Positions 15,758-25,027 of a DNA stretch of 64,000 bases are shown here, piece after piece. Positions within the stretch are counted from its first letter, which is position 1. Each line of letters starts with the position of its first letter. The notes under the pieces were generated by a model that did no database searches, had not been told where the DNA came from, and was given only the letters and a program-made list of their open reading frames with translations. The translations under genes were made by a program, and so were the position numbers. This DNA comes from an uncultured Coriobacteriaceae bacterium (GTDB lineage Bacteria > Actinomycetota > Coriobacteriia > Coriobacteriales > Atopobiaceae), in assembly GCA_902798915.1 (NCBI GenBank), contig CADBYM010000009.1, positions 1-64,000 of the forward strand, read 5' to 3'.

Positions 15758-16498
15758 ATGGGGCTCTTTGCCAGGCTCTTCGAGAAGGAGTACTGCGCGG
15801 TCTGCGAGGCTGAGACAGGCATACTGGGTAGGCGCAGGATTGAGGACGGTTGTCTGTGCATTGCGTGCGCCAGGAAGCTCTCTCCCTACTTTGAGGGTCG
15901 ACGCCACGCCACGACCGCGCAAATTAAGGAGCAGTTGGCGTATCGCGAGGAGAACAAGAAGGCCGTTGCGGCGTTCAGCCCTACGAAGAGCATCGGAACC
16001 GTCGCCTTGGGCCTTGGTGGGCGGACGCAGGTCATTCTCGACGAGGACGCAGGTACGTTCATCGTGACGGACAACCCCGAGTGGCACGATGCGAATCCCG
16101 ATGTCTTTGACGTCAGTCTAGTGACGGGCTGCGACTTTGAGGTGGACGAGAACCGCACCGAGGTTCTGCGGAAGAACGGCAGAGGCGAGGAGGTCAGCTA
16201 CGACCCGCCGCGCTTCGACTCGGCGTACGACTTCCACGTAACGATTCGCCTCGAGCATCCCTACGTGTCCACGATTCGCTTCAAGGCGAACCAGGAGCCG
16301 ATCGAGCGACGCGACTCTACGGATTACCGACGTACCGAGGAGGTCTGCCGCCAGATTCGTGCGGCGCTCGCGCAGGAAGGGGAAGGCACGCGCGTGGCGG
16401 AGGAGCCCAAGATTCCCGTGCAGTGCCCGCATTGCATGGCGACCACGATACTCGACGCCAACGGCTGCTGCGAATACTGTGGTAGTCCGTTGTCGTAG
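15758..16498 (+). CDS. DUF4428 zinc-binding protein
   Basis: The 246-aa protein starts at ATG 15758 behind GGGAGG. Residues 10-45 hold CAVCEAETGILGRRRIEDG and CIACARKLSPYF, the four-cysteine pattern of DUF4428. A middle beta-rich region follows. The C-terminus is a second zinc ribbon, CPHC and CEYCGSPLS. The adjacent gene 86 bp downstream encodes an SPFH protein that also ends in zinc ribbons, so the two may act together. The biochemical role is unknown. Confidence 0.8.
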   Translation: MGLFARLFEKEYCAVCEAETGILGRRRIEDGCLCIACARKLSPYFEGRRHATTAQIKEQLAYREENKKAVAAFSPTKSIGTVALGLGGRTQVILDEDAGTFIVTDNPEWHDANPDVFDVSLVTGCDFEVDENRTEVLRKNGRGEEVSYDPPRFDSAYDFHVTIRLEHPYVSTIRFKANQEPIERRDSTDYRRTEEVCRQIRAALAQEGEGTRVAEEPKIPVQCPHCMATTILDANGCCEYCGSPLS

Positions 16499-16520
16499 TT
16501 TCGTTTAGACAGGGCATCCG

Positions 16521-16549
16521 CTGCCTTGCGGTCCTCGTTTGGCTATACT
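16521..16549 (+). promoter_or_regulatory. Promoter of the SPFH gene
   Basis: CTGCCT (16521-16526) and TATACT (16544-16549) are spaced by 17 bp. The start codon follows 35 bases later behind TAGGAGGA. Confidence 0.45.
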
Positions 16550-16584
16550 GACTGTAGGTGTTCCCAACATAGGAGGAAGACAAC

Positions 16585-17877
16585 ATGGGACTTATCAGCA
16601 TGGGCATCTCCGCTGTCAAGAGTTCGCTTTCGGACCAGTTCCTCGAGTATTTCTATTGCGAGTCGCTGCCGTCTGACGTGCTCATGTCGAAGGGCGTGCA
16701 CCAAAAGAAGAAGACCAGGGACTCGTCGAACATCATCTCCAACGGCTCCATCATCGCCGTCAACGAGGGTCAGTGCATGCTCATTGTGCAACAGGGCGAG
16801 ATTGTGGACGTCTGCGCGGAGCCTGGCGCATACAAGTTCGATGCCAGCACCGAGCCGAGCATCTTCTGCGGTCGTCTGGGCGAGGGCATCAAGAACACCT
16901 TTGCCACGATTGGTCGCCGCTTCACCTTTGGTGGTGGTACGGGCAACGACCAGCGCGTGTATTACGTCAACACCAAGGAAATCATGGGCAACAAGTACGG
17001 GACTCCATCACCGGTGCCCTTCCGTGTAGTTGACGCCAACATCGGGCTCGACATCGACATCTCCGTGCGCTGCAACGGTGAGTACTCGTACAAGATCGTC
17101 GACCCGCTGCTCTTCTACAAGAACGTTGCCGGCAACGTGGAGAGCGACTACACGCGCAACAAGCTGGACAGCCAGCTCAAGAGCGAGCTTCTCACCTCGC
17201 TGCAGCCCGCATTTGCGCGCATCTCTGAGCAGGGCATTCGTTACAGCGCAGTGCCCGGCCACACCCTAGAGCTGCGCGACGCCCTGCGCACGGAGCTCTC
17301 CGAGGACTGGGAGAAGCGCCGCGGCATCCGCATCGAGCAGGTGGGTGTCAACTCCATCACGGCGAACCCCGAGGACGAGGAGCGCATCAAGACCCTGCAG
17401 GCAACGGCTGTCATGCGCGATCCCAACATGCGCGCCGCAAACGCGAGCATGGCCACGGCCGATGCCATGAGGACGGCTGCGGGCAATAGCGCCGGTGCCA
17501 TGACGGGCTTCATGGGCATGAACATGGCGGGCATGGGCATGAATCAGCCCGGCATGTACGATGGCGTGGGTCAGCCGTACCAGCAGCCGCAGAACCAGTA
17601 CGCCGTCTCCCAGCAGGGCCAGTATCGTCAGGCGGGCGGATGGACCTGCTCGTGCGGTGCCACCAACACAGGCAAGTTCTGCCAGGAGTGCGGCAAGCCC
17701 AAGCCTGAACCCAAGCCTGCGGGCGGGTGGACGTGCCCGAAGTGCGGCGCCTCCAACTCTGGCAAGTTCTGTGCCGAGTGCGGCACGCCGAAGCCTGCCG
17801 ACGGATCTTGGATCTGCTCGTGTGGTACCGAGAACAAAGGCAAGTTCTGTGCCAACTGCGGAAAGCCGCGCGCGTAA
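16585..17877 (+). CDS. SPFH-domain protein with three C-terminal zinc ribbons
   Basis: The 430-aa protein starts at ATG 16585 behind AGGAGG. Residues 1-290 match the SPFH (stomatin/prohibitin-like, YdjL or virion-core-like) type, with FLEYFYCESLPSDVLM near the start and VNEGQCMLIVQQGEIVDVCAEPG. A Met/Gly/Gln-rich linker follows. Three tandem zinc ribbons end the protein: CSCGATNTGKFCQECG, CPKCGASNSGKFCAECG and CSCGTENKGKFCANCG. Such proteins assemble as membrane-associated scaffolds, but this one has no membrane helix. Its client is unknown. A terminator follows at 17900-17935. Confidence 0.85.
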   Translation: MGLISMGISAVKSSLSDQFLEYFYCESLPSDVLMSKGVHQKKKTRDSSNIISNGSIIAVNEGQCMLIVQQGEIVDVCAEPGAYKFDASTEPSIFCGRLGEGIKNTFATIGRRFTFGGGTGNDQRVYYVNTKEIMGNKYGTPSPVPFRVVDANIGLDIDISVRCNGEYSYKIVDPLLFYKNVAGNVESDYTRNKLDSQLKSELLTSLQPAFARISEQGIRYSAVPGHTLELRDALRTELSEDWEKRRGIRIEQVGVNSITANPEDEERIKTLQATAVMRDPNMRAANASMATADAMRTAAGNSAGAMTGFMGMNMAGMGMNQPGMYDGVGQPYQQPQNQYAVSQQGQYRQAGGWTCSCGATNTGKFCQECGKPKPEPKPAGGWTCPKCGASNSGKFCAECGTPKPADGSWICSCGTENKGKFCANCGKPRA

Positions 17878-17899
17878 CCATTCAAGCGCAACATGGCAA

Positions 17900-17935
17900 G
17901 GGGTCTCTCCGTTCACAACGGGGAGGCCCATTTTT
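17900..17935 (+). terminator. Intrinsic terminator after the SPFH gene
   Basis: GGGGTCTCTCCGTT (17900-17913) pairs with AACGGGGAGGCCC (17917-17929) with a short loop, followed by ATTTTTG. Confidence 0.8.
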
Positions 17936-18012
17936 GTGCCTACGTGCCCCAGGGGGATGCAGGCACGCTGCCACTGCCTCATCGGCATAACCCGTCCCGT
18001 CGTTCTGCTACC

Positions 18013-20331
18013 ATGGCTCGCATGAGATACGCATCAGTTGTTTTGGACATAACCACACGGGCCTTGGACGAGGCCTTCACGTATGCGATTCCGCCGTCGA
18101 TGGGCGAGGCAGTCGCCGTCGGGTCGACGGTGCTCGTCTCGTTCTCGCATCGCGCGGCCGTCGGGTACGTGGTCGAATTGTCGGACGAGGCGCCCACGGG
18201 CATCGCGCCAGATCGCATCCTCGCCGTGGAGCGGGTGCTTGCCCCTCCTGCCTTCGACGAGGTTGGCGCACGTTTGGCGCAATGGATGGCTCGCGAATAT
18301 GCCTGTACGCTTGCCGATGCAATCCATCCGCTCCTTCCGCCTGGCAAGAAGATGCGGGTGCGCAAGGCCGCAGACGGTACATGGGAGCTTGTGAGCGATG
18401 CGATGGCGCCTTACGACGACCGCTGGGCAGAACTTGCCGAAGGCGGTGCGAGCTTCGAGCCGAAGGCGGCGGCCACGAGGCAACGTAAGGTATTGGAGGC
18501 ACTTGGTGCCGGCCCCATGCGCATGGCGGAGCTCGGTGCACTCGTAGAGGGGGCGTCATCCACGATTCGCTCGCTCGAGAAGCGCGGGGTCGTGCGAGTA
18601 TTTGCTCGGCGGCATGTGAGGGGGGTAGTAGACACGTCGCTCTCGTCCGCCGCTGCACCAGCGCCACAGCACCTCACGCAGGGGCAGTTGAACGCTCTCG
18701 AGGCAATCCGAGACGCCCGAAGCGCAGGCGTGGGTGACGTAGTCGTCGTGGATGGCGTGACGGGCTCTGGCAAGACGGAGGTGTATCTCCAGGCAATCGA
18801 GGAGGCCCTCGCGCAAGGGCGTGGCGCAATCGTGCTCGTGCCCGAGATTTCCCTCACCGCCCAGACGGTGGGGCGCTTCCGATCGAGGTTCGGGGAGCGT
18901 GTTGCGGTCCTACACTCACGGCTCAGCGACGGGGAGCGTTACGACCAGTGGAACCTCGTACGACAAGGTGTTGCCCGCGTCGTGGTGGGCGCACGCTCTG
19001 CGCTGTTCGCGCCGCTCAGCGATCCCGGCCTCATCGTCATCGACGAGGAACACGAAGGCTCCTACAAGCAAGACGGTCCCCCGCGCTATCACGCGCGCGA
19101 GGTTGCCGCACGTCTGGCGCAGATGCGAGGCTGTGCGCTCGTCCTTGGTTCGGCCACCCCTTCGCTCGAGAGTATCGGCAGGTGTGCGCAGGGCTCGTGG
19201 CGAGGCGCGACGTGGACGCGCGTCGAGATGCCCGAACGTCCTGGTGAGGCACGACTGCCTGAGGTGGTGGTGGTGGACATGGCGGCCGAGTTCCGCAAGG
19301 GCGGTCGCTCGGTCTTCTCCTCACCGCTCGCCGCGGCCCTGCTCGATGTGGCAAGAAGCAAACGCAAAGCCGTGCTGCTGCACAACCGGAGGGGCTTTGC
19401 GAGCTTCGTGATGTGCAGGGAGTGCGGGTGCGTACCAGAGTGTCCGCACTGCTCCACGTCGCTCACCTATCACGAACGCACCCATTCGCTGGCGTGCCAC
19501 ACGTGCGGCACAAGCTGGCCCGTGCGAGCGTATCCGGACCCGTCCGCCTGTTGTCCGAACTGTGGTAGCCGCTACATGGGTGCCTATGGGGTGGGTACGC
19601 AGCGCGTGGAGGATGAGCTCGTCCTGCTCTTTGCGAACGAGGGGCTCGACGTGGACGTCATCCGCATGGACGCGGACACCACGAAGGGCAGGCAGGCGCA
19701 CCAGCGGCTGCTCGAGCGCTTCGATGCCTCTGAGTGCGCGGTGCTCGTCGGCACACAGATGATCGCCAAGGGGCTCGACTTTCCCGAGGTGACGCTCGTG
19801 GGCGTGATAAACGCAGACACGACGCTCAAGCTTCCCGACTTCCGTGCCGCCGAGCGTACATATGCCCTGCTCGAGCAGGTGGCTGGTCGTGCTGGCAGGG
19901 GAGAGCTAGCGGGCAAGGTCATCGTCCAGTCGTACTGGGCGAGCCACCCCGCCATCCAGGCGGTGGTGCGCCACGATCGTGAGGTGTTTCTCTCCTCCGA
20001 TCTGCAGGAGCGGCAGCTTGCGGGATACCCGCCCTATATGCGTCTCTCGAACATGGTGGTCTCGGGTAGGGATGAGGTGCGCGTGAGGGCGGTGACGGAT
20101 GCCATCGCGGCTCAGGTCCGGGGGCGTGTTGGCGAGGCGGAGGGTTGGGAGGTGCTCGGCCCCGCCGAGTGTGTGCGCAAGCGCGTCAAGGATCGCGTGC
20201 GTAGGCACGTGGTGGTGAAGGCCCCGTCGGATGCGGAGGTGGGCGAGCTTCTCTCTGCCTGCGTCCGCGACGCGAATGTGTCTGCGGGGGTCTCGGTCTC
20301 CATCGACGTTGATGCGCGCGACATGATGTAG
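18013..20331 (+). CDS. priA: Primosomal protein N' (replication restart helicase)
   Basis: The 772-aa product has the PriA layout. An N-terminal DNA-binding domain begins RYASVVLDITTRALDEAFTYAIP. Walker A GVTGSGKTEVYL, DEEHEGSYKQ and GSATPSLES are helicase motifs. The zinc module has CRECGCVPECPHC, CHTCGTSW and CCPNCGS, and VGTQMIAKGLDFPEV and EQVAGRAGRGE follow. PriA reloads the replisome at stalled forks. ATG 18013 is the first codon giving the usual N-terminus; ATG 18022 is also possible, and neither has a strong ribosome site. The family often precedes def-fmt-rsmB as here. Confidence 0.95.
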   Translation: MARMRYASVVLDITTRALDEAFTYAIPPSMGEAVAVGSTVLVSFSHRAAVGYVVELSDEAPTGIAPDRILAVERVLAPPAFDEVGARLAQWMAREYACTLADAIHPLLPPGKKMRVRKAADGTWELVSDAMAPYDDRWAELAEGGASFEPKAAATRQRKVLEALGAGPMRMAELGALVEGASSTIRSLEKRGVVRVFARRHVRGVVDTSLSSAAAPAPQHLTQGQLNALEAIRDARSAGVGDVVVVDGVTGSGKTEVYLQAIEEALAQGRGAIVLVPEISLTAQTVGRFRSRFGERVAVLHSRLSDGERYDQWNLVRQGVARVVVGARSALFAPLSDPGLIVIDEEHEGSYKQDGPPRYHAREVAARLAQMRGCALVLGSATPSLESIGRCAQGSWRGATWTRVEMPERPGEARLPEVVVVDMAAEFRKGGRSVFSSPLAAALLDVARSKRKAVLLHNRRGFASFVMCRECGCVPECPHCSTSLTYHERTHSLACHTCGTSWPVRAYPDPSACCPNCGSRYMGAYGVGTQRVEDELVLLFANEGLDVDVIRMDADTTKGRQAHQRLLERFDASECAVLVGTQMIAKGLDFPEVTLVGVINADTTLKLPDFRAAERTYALLEQVAGRAGRGELAGKVIVQSYWASHPAIQAVVRHDREVFLSSDLQERQLAGYPPYMRLSNMVVSGRDEVRVRAVTDAIAAQVRGRVGEAEGWEVLGPAECVRKRVKDRVRRHVVVKAPSDAEVGELLSACVRDANVSAGVSVSIDVDARDMM

Positions 20332-20432
20332 GAGCTATCGGAGCGATTCTCGGGCAATGCTGGGGAGGAATGCTGGGTTTGACCATTCTCTAGGGGCGTG
20401 GTGGCGAGGCTTTCGCCGTGATGGAAACCGGG

Positions 20433-20438
20433 TACAAT
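20433..20438 (+). promoter_or_regulatory. -10 box upstream of def
   Basis: TACAAT lies 36 bases before the def start. No clear -35 is seen. It could let def-fmt-rsmB be transcribed apart from priA. Confidence 0.35.
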
Positions 20439-20473
20439 GATTTGGATTGTGCCTGTGAAACGGAGGATAGAGG

Positions 20474-21016
20474 ATGGTATCAGTAGACGACATCGTGGTC
20501 GCGCCCGACAAGCGCCTTGCGACCGAGTGTGCCCCCATCGAGGAGATTACCGACGATATTCGCGCCCTGGCGAATCACATGCTGGAGGACATGTACGCGA
20601 CGGAAGGCTGCGGCTTGGCAGCCCCGCAGGTGGGGGAGCTGCTGCAGCTCGTTGTGGTGGACGTGGACTACACCAAGGGCAAGCGGCATCCCTATGTGCT
20701 GGTCAACCCGCGCATCATCGTTGCCGACGGCGAGGAGCGCGAGACGGGTGAGGGATGCCTCTCGTTTCCCGGCATCAGCGTGCGGGTGAGTCGCCCGAGC
20801 CACGTGGTGGTGGAGGCTCGCAACCTCGAGGGCGACCTCATGCGCTACGAGGCCAAAGACAACCTGATGGCCGTGTGCCTGCAGCACGAGATCGACCACT
20901 TGCATGGTGTCACGATGCTCGACCACCTTCGTCCCCTGCAGCGCGCAAAGATGATGCGCGAGTATCAGACGGCGCTCGCCAATGGCGCGCGTCCTGGCGA
21001 GACGGGCGACGAGTAG
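20474..21016 (+). CDS. def: Peptide deformylase
   Basis: The 180-aa protein has all three motifs of the family. GCGLAAPQ (motif 1) is near residue 46, EGCLSFP (motif 2, Cys metal ligand) near 94, and QHEIDHL (motif 3, HExxH metal ligands) near 137. It removes the formyl group from the N-terminus of new proteins. Fmt, which adds that formyl group to Met-tRNA, is encoded 9 bp downstream, so the two opposing steps are cotranscribed. Confidence 0.96.
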   Translation: MVSVDDIVVAPDKRLATECAPIEEITDDIRALANHMLEDMYATEGCGLAAPQVGELLQLVVVDVDYTKGKRHPYVLVNPRIIVADGEERETGEGCLSFPGISVRVSRPSHVVVEARNLEGDLMRYEAKDNLMAVCLQHEIDHLHGVTMLDHLRPLQRAKMMREYQTALANGARPGETGDE

Positions 21017-21025
21017 GGGGTAACC

Positions 21026-21940
21026 ATGCGAATCGTCTTCATGGGGACGCCGGACTTCGCCGTCCCCTCCCTGCGTGAGCTCGCGAAGCGCCATGAGGTC
21101 GTGCTCGTTGTGACGCGACCCGACGCCGTGCGCGGAAGGGGGCGCAAGCTCGTGCCGTCCGCCGTCAAGGCTGCCGCGCTCGAGCTGGGACTGCCCGTGT
21201 ACGAGGCGCACCGCGCCGACGAGCAAATGGTTGCTACTGTAGTGGCTGCGCATCCTGACGTGGTGTGCGTCGCTGCCTACGGGGCGCTGCTGCCCGATTC
21301 GCTTTTGTCCTGCGCGCCCTACGGCTGCATTAACGTGCATGCGTCATTGCTCCCGAAGGGCCGCGGTGCCGCGCCCATTCAGCGTGCTTTGCTCGACGGA
21401 GACGAACTCGTTGGTGTGAGCATCATGCGTCTGGTGCGTGGCATGGATGCCGGCCCCTATTGCCGGCAGGCGTCACTTGCGGTTGGCGAGCAGAACTGCC
21501 CCGAGGTCATGGCACGACTTGCAGAGCTTGGTGCACAGGAGCTGGTCGTTGCGCTGGACGAGATGGTGTCAGGCGATGCCGTTTGGGTTGAGCAGGACGA
21601 GGCGGAGGCGACCTATGTCGCAAAGGTCGAGAAGCACGAGATGCTCCTTGATCCTGCAGACTCCGTGCTCACGAATCGTCGTCGCGTGCAGGCGTCGCTC
21701 GATGCCGCGCCGGCACGCCTTTCCGTTGCGGGACGTGGGCTGCGTGCCCTCGATGCGCGAGTTGTTGAGGACCGGGTGGAGCCTGGGCTTGTGTGTGTGG
21801 AACGGCGGCGCGTGATGTTGGGATGCGGCGACGGTACCCTCGAGTTGCTTCGCGTCAAGCCGGACGGCAAGCGCGAGATGGACGTCGCGGCATGGTCGGC
21901 GGGCCTGCGTGGTAATGCCATCACTTGGGGGCGTGCGTAG
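21026..21940 (+). CDS. fmt: Methionyl-tRNA formyltransferase
   Basis: The 304-aa protein begins MRIVFMGTPDFAVPSL, the standard Fmt start, and has INVHASLLPKGRGAAPIQ with the catalytic Asn and His. The Asp of the triad is probably the one in RGMDAGPY. It moves a formyl group from 10-formyltetrahydrofolate to initiator Met-tRNA. The C-terminal OB-like domain is present. The gene lies between def and rsmB with very short gaps. Confidence 0.96.
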   Translation: MRIVFMGTPDFAVPSLRELAKRHEVVLVVTRPDAVRGRGRKLVPSAVKAAALELGLPVYEAHRADEQMVATVVAAHPDVVCVAAYGALLPDSLLSCAPYGCINVHASLLPKGRGAAPIQRALLDGDELVGVSIMRLVRGMDAGPYCRQASLAVGEQNCPEVMARLAELGAQELVVALDEMVSGDAVWVEQDEAEATYVAKVEKHEMLLDPADSVLTNRRRVQASLDAAPARLSVAGRGLRALDARVVEDRVEPGLVCVERRRVMLGCGDGTLELLRVKPDGKREMDVAAWSAGLRGNAITWGRA

Positions 21941-21942
21941 GA

Positions 21943-23271
21943 GTGGCTAAGGTCACCGTCGCACGGCGCACTGCCTGCGAGCTGCTCGGCGAGGTCAGAA
22001 GGCGCGACGCACGGGCGCGTGACGTCATGCGCTCGTCTGAGCGGATGGCGCGTCTTGATGAGCGTGACCGTGCCTTCGTGACTCGGCTGGTATTGGGCGT
22101 CATCGGCACACGCGGGTTGCTGGACGAGCGTCTCGAGGCGCACATGCGGGGCAAGTGCGAGCCAAAGGTGCGCGATGCACTGCGACTCTCGGCCTTTGAG
22201 CTGCTCTTCCTTGGCACGCCCGAGGCTGCCGCTGTCAGTCAGGGCGTGGAGCTGGTCCGTGGCATCCGTCCGCGGGCGGCGGGCTTGGCGAATGCGGTGC
22301 TGCGCAAGGTCGTGTCCGAGGACGTTCCCACTCGCGCGGCCGCTGTGGACGTAGTCGCATCTGGTGCTGCTCCGGTAGGGCTGAGCGATTTGGAGTGGGT
22401 CTCGGGATATCCTGCATGGCTGCTCGAACGTGTGGGCGCGATTCGAGAGGACGTTGCACGGTCTGCCTTGGAGCCGGCACCTGTCTATGTCGCCACGAAT
22501 CGTGCCTGCCACGACGATGACGAGACCTTCCGCCTGCTTGCCGAGAAGGGCCTCGAACCACATTTCTGCGACCTTGCGGGGTCGTTCGAGCTTGGCCGTC
22601 CTGCAGGCTTGGCCGGTTCTGGGCTGGTGGAGCATGCCGATGTGGTTGTTGCCGACCTCTCTGCGCAGCGGATTGCGAGTATGGTTGGGGTGCGTCCGGG
22701 GGAGCGCGTGCTCGAGGTCGGGCAGGGAAGGGGCACGAAGACCCTGCTCATTGAGTCTTGCGCCCTTCGGGCGGGTGGCACGGCACCGTTGGTGGGCATA
22801 GATTCCGTTGACTTCAAGTCGCGCGTCGCTTCGAGGCGTATGGAAATGGCCGGACTTGGTGATGTGGTCAGTTGTCTGTGCTATGACGCCACACGTCTGG
22901 ATGCGGATGACCTGCCCTTGGAGCTTGGGACGGAGTTTGACGTGGTCTTTGTGGATGCGCCGTGCTCGGGCACGGGTACCCTGCGTCGCCATCCCGAGAT
23001 TGCGTGGACCCTTACCTGCGCGGACGTCGAATCGTTGTGCGCCCTGCAACTGCGCATGTTGGGGGCGGCATCGACGCGCGTTGCTCCGGGAGGAAGGCTC
23101 TGGTACGCTACCTGCTCATTGCTCGGGGAAGAGAATGAGGGTGTAGTGGAGGCGTTTCTGGGCACCTCACAAGGCGACCGGTTTGTCCTTACGGGCGATT
23201 TGCTTCGCAGCCATCCCACGCTTGGCGGACCAGACGGTCACTACACCGCCTGCCTGCGCCGCGTCTGCTAG
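21943..23271 (+). CDS. rsmB: 16S rRNA cytosine-967 C5-methyltransferase, RsmB-type
   Basis: I chose GTG 21943, two bases after the fmt stop; the preceding TTG 21925 overlaps fmt. The 442-aa product has an N-terminal NusB-like helical domain (LGEVRRRDARARDVM to about residue 135) and a C-terminal Rossmann methyltransferase. VDAPCSGTGTLRRHPEI and YATCSLLGEENE carry the two catalytic cysteines of the family. It methylates C967 of 16S rRNA in other bacteria. The motif that binds S-adenosylmethionine is VLEVGQGRGTKT, slightly altered from the usual DxCAxPGGKT. Confidence 0.92.
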   Translation: MAKVTVARRTACELLGEVRRRDARARDVMRSSERMARLDERDRAFVTRLVLGVIGTRGLLDERLEAHMRGKCEPKVRDALRLSAFELLFLGTPEAAAVSQGVELVRGIRPRAAGLANAVLRKVVSEDVPTRAAAVDVVASGAAPVGLSDLEWVSGYPAWLLERVGAIREDVARSALEPAPVYVATNRACHDDDETFRLLAEKGLEPHFCDLAGSFELGRPAGLAGSGLVEHADVVVADLSAQRIASMVGVRPGERVLEVGQGRGTKTLLIESCALRAGGTAPLVGIDSVDFKSRVASRRMEMAGLGDVVSCLCYDATRLDADDLPLELGTEFDVVFVDAPCSGTGTLRRHPEIAWTLTCADVESLCALQLRMLGAASTRVAPGGRLWYATCSLLGEENEGVVEAFLGTSQGDRFVLTGDLLRSHPTLGGPDGHYTACLRRVC

Positions 23272-23558
23272 TCGGCCTTCTTGGGCGCGTTTGCGGACGT
23301 GCCCTCAGACTTGGACTCGCTCTTGCTCGCGCCTTCGGACTTCGACGCCGAGCTCGTTGAGCTCGTGGCTGACGAGCCTTTGTCGCGTTGGTCGGTGTTG
23401 TAGAAGCCCGAGCCCTTGAAGACGATGCCGGATGCGCCAAACACCTGGTTCGCCACCTCACCGCATTCGGGGCACACGATCGTCGGACGCTCGGACATGG
23501 GGTGTTCGACCTCAAACTCGGTGCCACATGCAGGACATTTGTAATCGTAGCGTGCCAT
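23268..23558 (-). CDS. FmdB-family zinc-ribbon regulatory protein
   Basis: The 96-aa product begins MARYDYKCPACGTEFEVEHPM and continues VCPECGEVANQVF, the four-Cys ribbon of the FmdB family. The tail from residue 62 is a low-complexity Ser/Lys/Glu stretch ending PKKAD. Its role is uncertain; members are often listed as putative regulatory proteins. It converges with rsmB, overlapping it by 4 bases. Confidence 0.88.
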   Translation of the reverse strand: MARYDYKCPACGTEFEVEHPMSERPTIVCPECGEVANQVFGASGIVFKGSGFYNTDQRDKGSSATSSTSSASKSEGASKSESKSEGTSANAPKKAD

Positions 23559-23872
23559 GCTGGAATCCCTTCCGACGAGTCATCGTTTTTGCGACCCTAT
23601 ACCTTACCACAACGCTGTCCGCGGCACTTCACGGGGACGGGCGCGCCACACTCGGCATAACTGCGCCACCCCGCCCCGCGCCATCGCGCCGCCTCGATCC
23701 ACCTCGCTCTCCTAGACTTTTTTGGACTTGCGGCACGCATAAATGTCCTTCTCAGCGAGGTGTTTATAATCCAGCTCGTTTGACGGGACAACTTGATGGG
23801 TGCAAAGCAATCGTAATGTCCCATTTGACGAGGTGGAGTGAGTTTATAACGACGAGCCCGCGCCGAGGTCTG
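23559..23872. other. 314-bp gap without a recognised gene
   Basis: No ORF with a ribosome site fits. It contains two TTTGACG sites and two TTTATAA sites and is locally more AT-rich on its right half. Nothing else is recognised. No terminator was seen for the reverse-strand gene that ends at 23873. Confidence 0.5.
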
Positions 23873-25027
23873 CTAGGCGCACCGCGTCTTTTGGTCGCGC
23901 GGAATGCGGCCGTCGCTTTTGATCACGCCTTTGCTGCGCAGTCGGGTCAAATCGTAAAGCAGCACGTGCAGCGTGCCGCCATTGACGGAGAGGCTTTGTT
24001 GGTTCGGGTGCAGCCTGCGCAAATCATAGTTAACGACGTCGGCGACGTCTGCTACGGGAGGAACTGCTTGGTCGCGGGGAATGCCAAATGACGAGAGAAG
24101 CCCAGCGAACTTGTAGGTGTCCAAGACATCGGCAAACGAAAACCGCATGACCTTTGCTCCTGTCGCGCTCAGGTGGGACTCGCGAAGGCGCTCGTCTGCC
24201 ATTACGTCCACGATGGAGCGTCCGTTGGTCATAGTGGGATCCACGTACTTTTGGCGTCCGTCCAGTTCGCCGACAACGCGCCCACTGGGCAGGTTCCAGC
24301 AAAAGTCGACGCGAAACCAGCGGCCCCTCTCTACGGGATCGTCGATTCGCTGCTGTAGTATGGGTGGCATGAATCCGAGCTGAATCATCTTTGCACGCGC
24401 TATTGATTCGCCCCCGCTCTCGCTGAGCTCATTACACAGCGCGGCGATGTCCACGGCGCGAGATTTCTCGCGATGCGATCCGTGATACGTCTGGAACCGT
24501 TCGATCAACTCGTTGCTGGAGATTGACAGAAGCCGGAGCGTAGAGTCGCCGATTGCCAATGATGAGCAGAAGTCGTAATTGCGCATGTAGTCAAAAGCAG
24601 TCCGTGCCAACGACGTGACGGAAATGCCGTTTGTGGTCGTGAAGGTGTCGTCGGTGATGAGTATGCGGTCGACGTCGGGACTTGCGCTTGAGTGTGCCTT
24701 GGGCGTGGTCGCCACGTGTATGGCGCCCATCAGGCGATTCGGAACGAACATGCCATGGAGCACAGCTGCGGACGCCTCAGCAAAGACCCAGGTTGGATGC
24801 AACGATGCGAGGGCTCGTAGCTTCTGGAGCTCACGTTGGCGACAACTCAGCGTGTTCCATACACCGGGCAGCGCGTAGATGCGTGGGGCAGGCGACAACA
24901 CGTCGCCTCTGCGGAACGCGCGCAGGAGTCGCTTTGCATCCGAAGGAGACTCGGGTATGAGACAAGTACCTCTTTTGTGCGCCTGCTCGAACCGAGTTCT
25001 CAGATCTGCGCGAATCCCATTGCCCAT
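23873..25027 (-). CDS. AbiEi-like protein with a nuclease-like (PD-(D/E)XK/Vsr-type) C-terminus
   Basis: ATG 25027 sits behind AAGGAGG with ideal spacing, giving 384 aa. The N-terminal half, with FRRGDVLSPAPRIYALPGVW and a following HPTWVFAEASAAVLHGM, resembles the winged-helix start of AbiEi-type antitoxin proteins. The C-terminal half has RVDFCWNLPSG, VVGELDGRQKY, ERLRESHL and GAKVMRFSFADV. These match the D...ExxG..K...R pattern of DUF559/Vsr-like nucleases, which are also found fused to AbiEi-like domains in actinobacteria. No AbiEii partner lies beside it. Function is unknown; a defence or DNA-binding role is possible. Confidence 0.6.
   Translation of the reverse strand: MGNGIRADLRTRFEQAHKRGTCLIPESPSDAKRLLRAFRRGDVLSPAPRIYALPGVWNTLSCRQRELQKLRALASLHPTWVFAEASAAVLHGMFVPNRLMGAIHVATTPKAHSSASPDVDRILITDDTFTTTNGISVTSLARTAFDYMRNYDFCSSLAIGDSTLRLLSISSNELIERFQTYHGSHREKSRAVDIAALCNELSESGGESIARAKMIQLGFMPPILQQRIDDPVERGRWFRVDFCWNLPSGRVVGELDGRQKYVDPTMTNGRSIVDVMADERLRESHLSATGAKVMRFSFADVLDTYKFAGLLSSFGIPRDQAVPPVADVADVVNYDLRRLHPNQQSLSVNGGTLHVLLYDLTRLRSKGVIKSDGRIPRDQKTRCA

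Noticed and set aside
17641-17874. Tandem repeats in the SPFH gene as a possible repeat array
   Set aside because: The repeats are coding and give three zinc ribbons; DNA identity between units is only partial.
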